DNA of 64,000 nt from Asticcacaulis endophyticus (GCF_014652575.1 NZ_BMZB01000006.1:1-64000), one strand, 5' to 3'. Shown: positions 49,678-59,382, counted from the stretch's first letter. Notes: a model not told the origin generated them from the sequence alone. Made by a program: numbers and translations.

Positions 49678-49791
49678 ATGCCTTAAGATATAACCTTTTG
49701 CGGTTGCATTTATTAGCTTTTCAGGCACATTGCCCGCCATCTATCAACAATCGTGCGGTCTGATTTGACGTGAAAGAGAAGGGGTGTTTCG

Positions 49792-51315
49792 ATGTCTCAA
49801 AAACCCGAAGCCCCCAATGTGCCTGCTGCCGCCGATACGGCTGATGATATCGACATCATCCGCGCCCGCATGATGGCCGCTGAGGCTGAGTTGCTTGAGC
49901 GCGACCACGATGACGACGACCGGCCCCAACTTAATACCCCCGAAGAGATCGAAGATTTCGCGCTTCAGGACGACTATGCCCTGAACCCGGAATATATCGA
50001 GCTGGTGGTTGACGCCGCCGATCGCGGCGATGGTATGCGCCTGCGTGAGTTGCTGGATGCGCTCCATCCGGCTGACGTGGCTGATCTTTTGGGGTTCTTA
50101 TCCGAAGACTATCGCGAGCAGGTCATTCCGTGGATTCCGGCCTCGGCCTTGGCAGAGGTTCTGCCGGAACTGGATGATGACATCCGCGAGGAGGTCATGG
50201 ACACCCTGCGGCCCGGCGATCTGGCCGAGGTGCTTCAGGAACTGGATTCCGACGATGCTGCCGCCGTGCTTGAAGACATGGGCGAGGCGCAGCAGCGCGA
50301 AGTTCTGGCCGCCATGACCGCCTCCGACCGTGAGGCCATGGTCACGACCCTAAGCTACGAAGAAGAAACCGCCGGCCGTCTGATGCAGCGCGAAGTGGTG
50401 GCGGCGCCCATCTTCTGGAGCGTCGGTGACACCATTGAGCACATGCGCGCGCACGGCGACGACCTGCCCGAATTGTTCTTTGATATCTATGTCATAGGCC
50501 CGACCCATAAGCCGGTAGGAGCCGTGCCAGTGTCGCTGCTGATGCGGTCGCGGCGGGAGGTCAGGCTCGAAGACCTGATGGAGCCGATCACCGAAATTCA
50601 GGTCGATATGGATCAGGAAGAGATCGCTTATATCTTCGGCAAATATCACCTGATTTCGGCGCCGGTGGTTGATGATGGCGGGCGTCTGGTCGGTCAGATC
50701 ACGGTCGATGACATCGTCAACATCATTCAGGAAGAAAGCCGCGAAGACATTCTGGCGCTGGCCGGTGTGTCGGACGAAGAGGGCCGAGGCTCGACCGTGT
50801 TTGAGGTCGTCAAATCGCGCCTGCCGTGGCTGGTGGTCAATCTGTTTACCGCCTTTCTGGCCTCCAGCCTGATTTCGGTGTTTTCCGATGAGATCGAAAA
50901 GCTGGTGGCGCTGGCGGTACTTATGCCGATTGTGGCATCCATCGGCGGCAATTCCGGCACGCAGGCCTTGACCGTGTCGGTGCGCGCCCTGTCGTCGCGC
51001 GAACTGACGACCACCAACGCCCTGCGCACCGTCTGGCGTGAGGTGCGGGTGGGCTGGATCAATGCCGGCGTCATTGCCCTGCTGCTGGGGCTTGGGGCCG
51101 GGGTCTGGCAACAGAGCTTTCTGTTGGGGGTGACGATCGCTCTGGCTATCATGATCAACATCACCGCGGCGTCGCTTGCGGGTACGCTGGTGCCGCTGAC
51201 CCTGTCGCGTCTGGACCGTGATCCGGCGGTGGCATCGCCCATTTTCGTGACCATGGTGACCGATTGCATCGGATTTTTTAGTTTCCTGGGGCTGGCGGGC
51301 ATAATTCTGTTGTAA
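49792..51315 (+). CDS. mgtE: Magnesium transporter MgtE
   Basis: 507 residues. The acidic N-terminal tail and MgtE_N superhelix (ALHPADVADLLGFLSEDYREQVI and DLAEVLQELDSDDAAAVLEDM) lead into a CBS pair (about 190-320, LMEPITEIQVDMDQEEIAYIF and GRLVGQITVDDIVNII) and a C-terminal membrane domain with five helices (MPIVASIGGNSGTQALTV is the conserved pore segment). It imports Mg2+ and is gated by cytosolic Mg2+. No leader riboswitch was recognised upstream. Confidence 0.94.
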   Translation: MSQKPEAPNVPAAADTADDIDIIRARMMAAEAELLERDHDDDDRPQLNTPEEIEDFALQDDYALNPEYIELVVDAADRGDGMRLRELLDALHPADVADLLGFLSEDYREQVIPWIPASALAEVLPELDDDIREEVMDTLRPGDLAEVLQELDSDDAAAVLEDMGEAQQREVLAAMTASDREAMVTTLSYEEETAGRLMQREVVAAPIFWSVGDTIEHMRAHGDDLPELFFDIYVIGPTHKPVGAVPVSLLMRSRREVRLEDLMEPITEIQVDMDQEEIAYIFGKYHLISAPVVDDGGRLVGQITVDDIVNIIQEESREDILALAGVSDEEGRGSTVFEVVKSRLPWLVVNLFTAFLASSLISVFSDEIEKLVALAVLMPIVASIGGNSGTQALTVSVRALSSRELTTTNALRTVWREVRVGWINAGVIALLLGLGAGVWQQSFLLGVTIALAIMINITAASLAGTLVPLTLSRLDRDPAVASPIFVTMVTDCIGFFSFLGLAGIILL

Positions 51316-51470
51316 AATTCAGCCGTTATGGCTGTTGTAGTGAGGAATTAACCAAGCTGCGCTAAGGTGGGGGCCGTAGCTATGATCGCCCCGAAGTCCT
51401 GATGTCGGCCTGGCTTTTGCTACAGGGGAGTAGCGATAGAATTATGTACCGTTTTGGGTCAGGATTTGAG

Positions 51471-53909
51471 ATGAGTGGGCGCCTGAAAATTTCCCGCGCC
51501 GGGGTCGAACTTATCAAGAGTTTCGAGGGCCTGCGTCAGGTGGCGGCGAAGCTGCCCGATGGGCGCTGGACGCTGGGTTATGGCCATACGTTTTCAGCCC
51601 GCGAAGGCGCGCGCGTCGGGCCTGAAGATGCCGATGCCCTGCTGCGCTTTGACCTGCTGCCGATTGTTGATGGTATCAACGGTCTGGTGCATCATCCGCT
51701 CAATCAGAACCAGTTCGATGCGCTTGTGTCATTTTGCTTCAATATCGGCATGGACAATTTCGCCCAATCGGTGGTGCTGAAACGCATCAACGAAGGCCGT
51801 CTGACCGAAGCGGCTCTGGCTATGGATAGCTGGAGTTCAGCCGAGTTCAACGGGCAGACCTATGTGCTGGCCCCGCTGATCCGCCGTCGTGCGGCTGAAA
51901 AAAGCCTGTTCCTGACCCCGACCGAAGATGAGGCGACCGCGCCGCAGCTTTCACCGGGTATGGTTGTGCGTCCGGCGGATGACCACCAACCGGTTTTGGC
52001 TCCCGTTCAAACGCCCGTCGCACCGCAGCCCCCAGTACCACAACTCTCAGTACCGCAGCCTGTAGCGTCTGCCGCGCCGGTACTGGATACGCCTTATGGT
52101 GCCCGCGCCGTTGATATTGTCCGTTATCCGCCCGCCTCGACGGTGGCGACCGGCGGCGAAGACGATGTCCCTATCATGAGCGAATCCGTTCAGGCCGCCC
52201 TGATGAAGGCGCAGGCTGAAGCGAAAATGCGTGACGATTTTGAACGTCTTGACGCCGTGCGCGCCGCCGATGACGCCCGTCGCGCTGAGGAGGCACGGCG
52301 TCTGGAAGAGGATGCCCGCCGCGCTAACGAAGACCGCTTACGCGAAGAAGCTATGCGTCAGGCGCAGGCTCTGGCTGCCGCCCGTGTGGCCGAGCAGACC
52401 CGTCTTGAGCAGGAGAGACAGGCTCAAGAGATGGCTAAGGAAGCTGCCCGCCAAGAGTTGATCCGTCAGGAAGCGGCCCGTCTTGACGCTGCCCGTCAGG
52501 AAGTCGCGCGTCTGGAGGCCGCAAAGGCTGACGCGGAACGTATTGAGCGCGATCGCCTGATCGAACAGGAACGCCAGCGTCTGGAGAGTGAGCGCCTCGA
52601 AGCGCAGCGCTTTGAAGCGGCGCGTCGTCTTGAGGCCCAGCGTCTGGAAGCCGAACGACTGGAGGCTATTCGCCAGGAGGCCGCCCGCGAGACTGCGCGT
52701 GCGGAAGCCGCCCGTGCCGAGGCTTTGCGCACCGAAATTGCCCGTCAGGAAACTGAGCGCCGCGAGGCCGAACGGGCCGAACAGGAACGTCTGGCGACGG
52801 AGGCGCGCGCGCAGGAAGTCGCCCGCCTTGAAGCCGCCCGTCTTGAAGCGTTCCGTCAGGAACAGGCCAGACTGGAACAAGAGCGGCTGGCTGAACAAGC
52901 CCGCTTAGAACAAACCCGCCTTGAGCAAGAGCGTTTGGAGCGTGAGGCACAGGCCGCGATTGCCGAGCAGCGCGAACGCGACGCCGAAGCCGCCCGTCTG
53001 AAAACCGAAGCCGATGCCCGTGCCCGCGAACAGGCGGCCGCAGAGGCGAGTGCCGCTGCGGCGGTGGTCGCCACCACAGCTACGCCATCCGCCGAAGAAC
53101 AACAACGCAAGGCCGAGGCCGCTGCGGCACTGATGCGGCTCTATTCGCCCTATGCGTCAGGACTGGGCCAGCCTCTGGCGGGTAAGCCCCTGCCGCAGGC
53201 GAAACCGGTGCCACCTGTGGCGGTAACCCCACGTCCTGAGCCTGCGCCGATCCCGGCCCCGGTTCAGGATATTGCACCGGCTCCGGCCGCCACCCTTCAG
53301 CCGGAGGAGGGGGTCAGGCCTGCGCCTGACCTGACCTTTCAAGATGAAGCTGAGCTGGTCGCCCGGCGCAATCCCTCCAGCGTCGCCCCACCAGTCTTAA
53401 TTGCGCAACCGCCGGTATCTCCGGCTGTGGCCGCCGCATCGGCCTCACCGGGCCTGCACTGGCGTGAGCAATTGAACCGTCCGGTGGCGGCCAGCGCTGA
53501 GGCGTCTTCTGCGGCAATGGCTCCCGTGACTGTGGTTGAAACCTTTGAAGAAGTCCCGGCCCCGGTCTATCGTACCCATGAGGTGACGGAGGAGGCTGCG
53601 GTCGACGACGATGAATGGCTGAGCGACGGTGGCCGGATCTCCATGAGCGTTGATGCCGATGTCGATAGTGATAAGTCGATCTGGAAGATGTTCGCCTCGA
53701 CCCTGGTATGGATCGGCACTTCGGTAGTGGGGCTGGCCGCCATCGGTGGAGCGACCGCCGCCTACTATAAGTCGACCAGTGATGTTGAGCTTCGCGACGG
53801 CACGACCGATTTCAACAGCTTGTCGATTATTCTGGCGGTCGCAGGCATGTTTATGGTGTGTATCTCGGTCTATCTGATCCTGAAACGCCTGGGCGGGTTG
53901 AAGGATTAG
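51471..53909 (+). CDS. spmX: SpmX-like polar muramidase-homologue with long coiled-coil domain
   Basis: 812 residues from the ATG at 51471 (AGGA upstream; frame extends to 51402). A GH24 lysozyme-like domain occupies about residues 5-150 (SRAGVELIKSFEGLRQ, RWTLGYGHTFS, NQNQFDALVSFCFNIG); the Glu of FEGLR is kept but the usual Asp spacing is altered. A Pro/Glu-rich stretch follows, then about 300 residues of Arg/Glu/Ala/Leu repeats (about 237-547, e.g. RLEAQRLEAERLEAIRQ) that read as a long coiled coil, a Pro-rich part and two C-terminal membrane helices (about 739-765 and 783-806). This order is that of Caulobacter SpmX, which marks the stalked pole, interacts with PopZ and the kinase DivJ, and in Asticcacaulis sets stalk position. 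The Caulobacter protein is near 430 residues, so this middle domain is greatly enlarged. Confidence 0.88.
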   Translation: MSGRLKISRAGVELIKSFEGLRQVAAKLPDGRWTLGYGHTFSAREGARVGPEDADALLRFDLLPIVDGINGLVHHPLNQNQFDALVSFCFNIGMDNFAQSVVLKRINEGRLTEAALAMDSWSSAEFNGQTYVLAPLIRRRAAEKSLFLTPTEDEATAPQLSPGMVVRPADDHQPVLAPVQTPVAPQPPVPQLSVPQPVASAAPVLDTPYGARAVDIVRYPPASTVATGGEDDVPIMSESVQAALMKAQAEAKMRDDFERLDAVRAADDARRAEEARRLEEDARRANEDRLREEAMRQAQALAAARVAEQTRLEQERQAQEMAKEAARQELIRQEAARLDAARQEVARLEAAKADAERIERDRLIEQERQRLESERLEAQRFEAARRLEAQRLEAERLEAIRQEAARETARAEAARAEALRTEIARQETERREAERAEQERLATEARAQEVARLEAARLEAFRQEQARLEQERLAEQARLEQTRLEQERLEREAQAAIAEQRERDAEAARLKTEADARAREQAAAEASAAAAVVATTATPSAEEQQRKAEAAAALMRLYSPYASGLGQPLAGKPLPQAKPVPPVAVTPRPEPAPIPAPVQDIAPAPAATLQPEEGVRPAPDLTFQDEAELVARRNPSSVAPPVLIAQPPVSPAVAAASASPGLHWREQLNRPVAASAEASSAAMAPVTVVETFEEVPAPVYRTHEVTEEAAVDDDEWLSDGGRISMSVDADVDSDKSIWKMFASTLVWIGTSVVGLAAIGGATAAYYKSTSDVELRDGTTDFNSLSIILAVAGMFMVCISVYLILKRLGGLKD

Positions 53910-53974
53910 CTTGCGCCGTGAGGGGCAAATCAGCTTATGGATGTGACTCAGTAAAGAGTTCCATTGAGCCTGAA

Positions 53975-54700
53975 ATGACCCGCCTTTATCACGACCTTTA
54001 TGAGCGCACCCTGACCGATCTGTGGCCCCATTTGCCGCAGGACATTGAGGGCGGGCGTATCGCAGATCTGGGCTGCCATGACGGGGTGATGAGCGATATT
54101 CTGGTCGCGACCTTTCCCAAATCAAGGGTCTACGGCTTTGGCCAGAGCCGTCAGGGCATGGACCGCGCCCGCTCGCTCAGCAAAGCCCCCTCCTGGGTGG
54201 AAATGGCGCCAAGCGGCTGGGCCAACGAATTGCGCCAGATTGCCCCCGGCGGGTTTGACCTTCTGATCAGCCATGGAGGTGCGGCGATGGGAGATAGCCT
54301 GACCGACATTTCCGGCAGGTTCCGGCCCCATATCAAGGCCGGAGGGCGGTTAATCATTCAGGTGCCGGTGACGCTCAATGGCTGGATGCAGGCGTTTTCA
54401 GGTGGCGTTGCGGGCGCGCAGAACGATCTTAAAACCTATGCACAACTGACGGAAATATTTCCAAAAACTGACTTTGACCTGAAGTTTTGGTCGAGCCGCT
54501 ATATGCAGGTGTTCGATGACCTGACCGATCTGGCCGAACTGGTGATGGCGCAGGCGGCACGGGTCAATGTGGCGCTGCTGGCCCCGACGGTTGAGGATAC
54601 CTATACCCGCCTGTCGGGGGATAACAACGTGTCCGCCACCGCCGATGGCCACGGCTGCGCGGGCCTTGAGCATGTGTTTCTGGTGGCGTGCCGCAGGTAG
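53975..54700 (+). CDS. Class I SAM-dependent methyltransferase
   Basis: 241 residues from the ATG at 53975. The Rossmann motif is IADLGCHDGVMSDIL, followed by VYGFGQSRQGMDRAR and FDLLISHGGAAMGDSL (post-I and motif II regions). The later part (GGRLIIQVPVTLNGWMQAF) is typical of small-molecule methyltransferases. The substrate is unknown. Its stop codon abuts the convergent patatin stop with no spacer. Confidence 0.7.
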   Translation: MTRLYHDLYERTLTDLWPHLPQDIEGGRIADLGCHDGVMSDILVATFPKSRVYGFGQSRQGMDRARSLSKAPSWVEMAPSGWANELRQIAPGGFDLLISHGGAAMGDSLTDISGRFRPHIKAGGRLIIQVPVTLNGWMQAFSGGVAGAQNDLKTYAQLTEIFPKTDFDLKFWSSRYMQVFDDLTDLAELVMAQAARVNVALLAPTVEDTYTRLSGDNNVSATADGHGCAGLEHVFLVACRR

Positions 54701-56596
54701 TTACTTCTTCGGCATGGGCTTGGCCTTTGGCGGCACAAACGGCGCGATCAGGTGATCATCGTCAGGTGTAAAGGCTGGTATATCCGGATGGACGCTAAGC
54801 CCGCGCTTTCTCATGCTGGTGACCGGCCCGTCGAGCTTAGACAGGGTATCGACCGTCGTCTGATAGCCGCTTTCGACCGCCAGATCATAGGCCTTCCAGT
54901 CGCGGATCTCGACCCCGCCCGGTTCAGGGATGATCAACAGATCGGTCGCGGCCCGGCTCTGGGCCAGATCAGCGGCGCTGGTTATGGTCGCTGAGCGCAT
55001 CATGATCGAGACGATCGGCGGGCCTTTGCGCCAGTCGCCGCGCCCGAACCAGGTTGGCAGACTTTTGGGCACCTTAATGTTGCGCGGATCGATGCCCTTG
55101 GCGCGGGTGACATCGACGCCGATGACCGTGCCCAGATGGGTATTGGCCATCAGCCGCGCCGGAAATGAGCGCATCACCGCCCCGTCAACCAGCACCTGAC
55201 CGTCTTCGATCACCGGCGGCATGATACCGGGCAGGGAGATTGAGGCCCGCAGGGCTTTGCGCAGTGATCCGGTCTTATGAAGCTTGATCGTCCCCGACGT
55301 CAGGTTGGACGACAGGCAGAAAAACGGGATCGGCATGTCCTCAATCAGAACCTCGCCAAAATGTTCCTCAAGGCGGGCATCGACCTTTTTCCCGGCGGTG
55401 AGGGCGATGAACGGGAACGAAATATCATCGAGCGGCGATGAGTCGACAAAGGCGGCACGAATCCGCCGGTCCATTTCTTCCTGCGACCACTCAAGGCCAG
55501 CGGTCGCGGCCAGTATCGCGCCCATCGATGAGCCGCCGACGAAATCAATCGGCACATGGGCGTCGCGCAAAGCCCACACGGCCCCCAGATGGGCAAAGGC
55601 GCGCGCCCCTCCGCCGGACAGCACAAGGCCGGTGCTGTGGCCGGTCACGATGCGGGCGATGCGGGCGGTGTCGGCCTGAGAACGGTCGCAGACATGGAAC
55701 CAGCGGGCGGGTTTGAGCGCGTCCAGCCATAGCTTGGTATGGCGGATACCCTTGGTGCGGGTGGCCTGATCGTGCTGGATGATCAGGTCGGGCGGGTGCT
55801 GCAAACCGGCGCTTAGGCTCAAACCCAGATCGGCACCGACGGCGGACAGATCGGGCGCCTCAACATGGCTTAGACCCGGTACGATCAGGAAGCTGTGGTC
55901 AACCTGACGGGCCGCCAGTTGCCGCCAGTTGGCTTCCGGTTTTTCGGCGACATAGAGCACATAATCGTGGGCGGCCTCAAGGGTTGAGAACTCTTCGGAG
56001 GTCGAGCCGTGAAAACCGGAATCCAGCACGCACACCGTATAGCCCATCGCCCGCACCGCCTCGGCAATGGTTTCGACATAGGCCAGCGCGGGGCGGTCGC
56101 AGACGGCGAAAAAGGCAAAGACATTGGGGTTGTGAAGTTGCTGAGACCCGCGGGTTTGCACCTCACGCGCGCGCAGGATCATCTTTTGCGCCAGGGCCAG
56201 CATGACTTCGGGCGATTTTGACGCCGCCTCAAAGAAGGCATCGCGCGGCAGGGCCAACAGATCGGTGTCGCGCAGGGCGATGACGGTGGAGGTGTGCTCG
56301 GTGCCCGCAATCAGCGACATCTCACCGGCCGGCTCACCCGGTTTGATCACCCCGATCAGGTTCAGTTCACCGTCGTCTTCGTTCTGGCGGAACACACCCA
56401 GACGGCCCGTGCGCACCAGATAGAGATGATCCGAATCATCGCCCGCACTAAACAGGCGCGACCCACCGGTCAGCGTGATCCAGCTTGCGGCCTCCAACGC
56501 GGTGGTCGCAAACAGTTTGGCCAGAGCGTCTTCTAACGACGGTAAAGGATTGGGCGCGTTGTCAGGGCCGTGGGCGGGCGTCTTTTTCTTACTCAT
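54701..56596 (-). CDS. Patatin-like phospholipase with cyclic-nucleotide-binding domain
   Basis: 631 residues, neuropathy-target-esterase type. A cNMP-binding domain lies at about 40-150 (LYLVRTGRLGVFRQ, GEPAGEMSLIAGTEHTSTVIALRDTDLLALP). After a middle region of about 170 residues comes the patatin domain: LVLSGGGARAFAHLGA (oxyanion hole), GGSSMGA with the nucleophile Ser, and VDGAVMRSFPARLM with the catalytic Asp. It should hydrolyse lysophospholipids at the membrane, possibly gated by a nucleotide. It stands alone on the minus strand. Confidence 0.88.
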   Translation of the reverse strand: MSKKKTPAHGPDNAPNPLPSLEDALAKLFATTALEAASWITLTGGSRLFSAGDDSDHLYLVRTGRLGVFRQNEDDGELNLIGVIKPGEPAGEMSLIAGTEHTSTVIALRDTDLLALPRDAFFEAASKSPEVMLALAQKMILRAREVQTRGSQQLHNPNVFAFFAVCDRPALAYVETIAEAVRAMGYTVCVLDSGFHGSTSEEFSTLEAAHDYVLYVAEKPEANWRQLAARQVDHSFLIVPGLSHVEAPDLSAVGADLGLSLSAGLQHPPDLIIQHDQATRTKGIRHTKLWLDALKPARWFHVCDRSQADTARIARIVTGHSTGLVLSGGGARAFAHLGAVWALRDAHVPIDFVGGSSMGAILAATAGLEWSQEEMDRRIRAAFVDSSPLDDISFPFIALTAGKKVDARLEEHFGEVLIEDMPIPFFCLSSNLTSGTIKLHKTGSLRKALRASISLPGIMPPVIEDGQVLVDGAVMRSFPARLMANTHLGTVIGVDVTRAKGIDPRNIKVPKSLPTWFGRGDWRKGPPIVSIMMRSATITSAADLAQSRAATDLLIIPEPGGVEIRDWKAYDLAVESGYQTTVDTLSKLDGPVTSMRKRGLSVHPDIPAFTPDDDHLIAPFVPPKAKPMPKK

Positions 56597-56719
56597 GAGA
56601 CTTCATATCCTGAACGCGGATCATATAAATACAGATTATGCCTTGTTTTGGTTAATAGAGAATAGGTGGCGGTTGCCTCTGGCGCGCGCAAGGCTCATAT
56701 GAAGCAAAAAGGAGCGTTT

Positions 56720-57139
56720 ATGGGCCAGGTTCATCTGATCAAGCTGTGTGTCGGGGTCGAGAGCGTCGAAGAGCTTATGGACTATGAAGCCCATCGCGGG
56801 CCGACCTATCCCGTCCATACCCGCCAGACGCCAAAACGGGCGGCGGAACTGCTGGACGGCGGCTCGCTCTATTGGGTCATTAAGGGTGTGATCCTGTGTC
56901 GGCGTGAGATTGTCGATATCGAAAGCTTTGAGGCCGCCGACAGTCCGACCGGCCTGCCGCTGTGCCATATCCATGTCTCATCCAAGCCGATCTTTACTGA
57001 GGCCATGCCGCGCCGTCCGTTTCAGGGCTGGCGCTATCTGCTGTCTAAGGACGCGCCGCGCGATATTCGCGATCCACGTGACGCCGGTGACCTGCCACCG
57101 GACATGGTGGCCGCACTCAAGGAAGCGGGCGCGTGGTAG
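56720..57139 (+). CDS. DUF1489 family protein
   Basis: 139 residues from MGQVHLIKLCVGVESVEEL; AAAAGGAG precedes the ATG. The pattern LIKLCVGV, RQTPKRAAELLDGGSLYWVIKGVILCRR and AMPRRPFQGWRYL matches DUF1489, a widespread alphaproteobacterial protein with no known role. It is soluble and probably cytoplasmic; the next gene starts 62 bases further on. Confidence 0.85.
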   Translation: MGQVHLIKLCVGVESVEELMDYEAHRGPTYPVHTRQTPKRAAELLDGGSLYWVIKGVILCRREIVDIESFEAADSPTGLPLCHIHVSSKPIFTEAMPRRPFQGWRYLLSKDAPRDIRDPRDAGDLPPDMVAALKEAGAW

Positions 57140-57201
57140 GAAAGCCTTAAGGCGAATCCGGTGTAGTGGGGGCCGTTACTGTTGAGTATGGAGGCGATGA
57201 T

Positions 57202-58374
57202 ATGTCGCTTAACGCCCTGAAAACCGCATCCTATCGCGATCTGATCAATGACGGGTTCGATGTCACCAACGCCCACGATCTCAAACGGGTCGATGACCTG
57301 CGACGGGCGCGTGTGGATCTGGATTATGCCGGAAGGCCGCTGATTCTGCTGGGGGCAGGGTCGATGATGGCGCGAGCTTTTGTGCAGTACTGCGTCGATC
57401 ATTTCAACGTCCGGGGCATTGTTGATAACGGGTTGAGCGGGCAGGAATTATGCGGTCAGCCGGTGATCGGCGATGAAACCTTAAGGGAGGTATTAGCCGT
57501 TTCGCCCGATGCCATCGGCATATTATGTTGCGGGTCCGAAGCGCCCATGCGCCATTTTCAGCGGGTCTGGGGCGACGGCGGCCAGCCGCTGCTGTTCTAT
57601 TTTGAGGTCATGACCACCTTCCCGAAAGGCTTTGACGGGGGTGTGCGCGTCAATGATTTACTGGCCTATGGCGACCTCGATATTCTGGCGTCCGTGCAGG
57701 CGTTTGGGCGCAAGATCCTGAGCGATCCCGAAAGCCGTAAGGTGCTGGATGCGCTGATGATTTACCGCCTGACCTGGGATGAGGCGGCACTTGAACCGGT
57801 GCGCCGACCGATCGAAGGTGTCTATTTCGACAACGAGCTGTGTGCCCCCAATGAGCGCGAAATCTTCGTCGACGGCGGGGCGTTTGACGGTGATACGGTG
57901 CGTCAGTTCATCGCCCGCACCGGGAGGCAATACCGCCATATCCATGCCTTTGAGCTCGACCCAATCAATGTTGATAGCTTACGGGCCAAGACGGCCGATG
58001 TGCGTGATATTAGTGTCCATGCCGCCGGTCTGTGGAGCCATGCCGACAGCATTGGGTTCGAGACGACCGGGGCTATGGGTAGTGCGATAAATCAGGCCTC
58101 AGAGGTGCGTTTGCCGGTTGATGCGCTCGATAATATGAACCTTGGTGAGATCACCTTTGTTAAGTTCGACATCGAAGGCGCCGAAGGCCCGGCTCTTGAC
58201 GGCATGACCCGCACGATTACCGACTATAAACCGAAAATGGCCTTAAGTGCCTATCACAAGGCGGATGATATTCCGGTGTTGGCGCAAAAGCTGCTCGATC
58301 TGCGGCCGGATTATCGGTTTGAACTGCGCCACTATTCGTCGATGATCTGGGAAACGGTGTTGTACGCCTCCTGA
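57202..58374 (+). CDS. FkbM-family methyltransferase with N-terminal Rossmann-like domain
   Basis: 390 residues from the ATG at 57202 (GGAGG upstream). The C-terminal part is a FkbM methyltransferase: FVDGGAFDGDTVRQF, HAFELDPINVD, and ITFVKFDIEGAEGPALDGM. Before it, residues about 45-175 form another nucleotide-binding-like fold (RPLILLGAGSMMARAFVQY, VRGIVDNGLSGQELCGQPVIGDE), similar to domains that precede FkbM in surface-polysaccharide clusters. It probably methylates a sugar or small metabolite. Confidence 0.8.
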   Translation: MSLNALKTASYRDLINDGFDVTNAHDLKRVDDLRRARVDLDYAGRPLILLGAGSMMARAFVQYCVDHFNVRGIVDNGLSGQELCGQPVIGDETLREVLAVSPDAIGILCCGSEAPMRHFQRVWGDGGQPLLFYFEVMTTFPKGFDGGVRVNDLLAYGDLDILASVQAFGRKILSDPESRKVLDALMIYRLTWDEAALEPVRRPIEGVYFDNELCAPNEREIFVDGGAFDGDTVRQFIARTGRQYRHIHAFELDPINVDSLRAKTADVRDISVHAAGLWSHADSIGFETTGAMGSAINQASEVRLPVDALDNMNLGEITFVKFDIEGAEGPALDGMTRTITDYKPKMALSAYHKADDIPVLAQKLLDLRPDYRFELRHYSSMIWETVLYAS

Positions 58375-58379
58375 ACTCG

Positions 58380-58400
58380 CCTCCCCATGGAATGGGGAGG
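58380..58400. terminator. Palindrome between the FkbM gene and panC
   Basis: CCTCCCCAT (58380-58388) and ATGGGGAGG (58392-58400) form a perfect 9-bp stem with a three-base loop, in the 33-base gap between two convergent genes. It resembles the GGGGAGG repeat core and may serve as a terminator for both directions. Confidence 0.6.
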
Positions 58401-58407
58401 CGTGAGG

Positions 58408-59283
58408 TCAAACCCCAATATTATCAATCAGCCGCGTTGTCCCAAGCCACGCCGCGGCCAGTATGCGCTGAGGTTCACCATCGACCGGATCGCCCAGCGT
58501 TTCGGCATGGCGCACGGCGATGTAGTCGACCTTAGCAAAACCGGCGGCGGTCAGATTACCGGTCGCCTCAGTTATAGCGGCTTCAACATCCAAACCGTCC
58601 ACAACGGCGGCCCGGACATGGCGCAGGGCATTATAGAGGGCTATAGCCTGCGCGCGGTCCTCTGGCTTGAGATAGGCATTGCGCGACGACAGCGCCAACC
58701 CATCCATTTCGCGCACGGTCGGCAACCCCACCACCTCAACCGGCATATCCAAATCACGCGCAAAAGCCTGCACCACCTTTAGCTGCTGATAATCCTTTTC
58801 GCCAAAGACGGCGACATCGGGCATGACCTGATTGAACAGCTTACAGACAACCGTGGCCACGCCGTCAAAGAATTGTGGGCGGAAATCGGTCTCCAGACCC
58901 TGCGCGGGGCCATCGACATGAACGCGGGTGACGAAATCCGCCGGGTACATAATCTCAGGTGTCGGCAGATAGACCAGATCACAGCCGACCTCAGCCAGCT
59001 TTGCGATATCTTCGACCTCCCGGCGGGGATAGCGCTCAAGGTCTTCGGTCGGGGCGAACTGCATCGGATTAACGAAGATCGACACCACCACCTTGTCGCT
59101 TACGGATTGGGCGTGCCTGACCAGCGCCAGATGCCCGTCATGCAGCGCGCCCATGGTTGGCACAAACCCGACCCGCAGGCCGTCGCGCTTCCAGGTCGTC
59201 ACAACGGTGCGCAGATCGGCAATAGTGCGGGCAGTCTTCGGGTTTTGCGGAAACACAGGATCTTGAACGACAGGGGCGGACAT
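58408..59283 (-). CDS. panC: Pantoate-beta-alanine ligase
   Basis: 291 residues. It joins pantoate and beta-alanine with ATP in pantothenate synthesis. The N-terminal FVPTMGALHDGHLALVRHA contains the HxGH nucleotide motif; FVNPMQF, FGEKDYQQLKVVQ and ALSSRNAYL are also intact. The first 20 residues form a short leader before the conserved core. Confidence 0.95.
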   Translation of the reverse strand: MSAPVVQDPVFPQNPKTARTIADLRTVVTTWKRDGLRVGFVPTMGALHDGHLALVRHAQSVSDKVVVSIFVNPMQFAPTEDLERYPRREVEDIAKLAEVGCDLVYLPTPEIMYPADFVTRVHVDGPAQGLETDFRPQFFDGVATVVCKLFNQVMPDVAVFGEKDYQQLKVVQAFARDLDMPVEVVGLPTVREMDGLALSSRNAYLKPEDRAQAIALYNALRHVRAAVVDGLDVEAAITEATGNLTAAGFAKVDYIAVRHAETLGDPVDGEPQRILAAAWLGTTRLIDNIGV

Positions 59284-59382
59284 AAGCTTACGTTAAACCT
59301 TTAAAGCAGGATGGGGATTAACCATCTCTGTTAAGTACATTTTCTAACCCCGTTTTAAAGGGCTATGAAGTAGAGTGGCGTT

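Noticed and set aside
49678-49791. Magnesium riboswitch before mgtE
   Set aside because: The gap is only about 110 bases and shows no recognisable conserved riboswitch core or terminator/antiterminator pair.
51471-52000. GH24 lysozyme domain as sign of a prophage
   Set aside because: No holin, terminase, portal or integrase nearby; the fused coiled coil and C-terminal membrane helices fit SpmX instead of an endolysin.
52338-52898. Minus-strand frame opposite the spmX coiled coil
   Set aside because: Stop codons are rare opposite Arg/Glu/Ala repeats, so a long open frame is expected by chance.
52180-53130. Repeated DNA in spmX resembling a CRISPR or satellite array
   Set aside because: Repeats are in frame, of irregular length and code for a coiled coil; there are no spacers.
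59319-59340. TTAACCATCTCTGTTAAG as a CtrA box
   Set aside because: The two TTAA halves are nine bases apart rather than the usual seven, so the site is not convincing.
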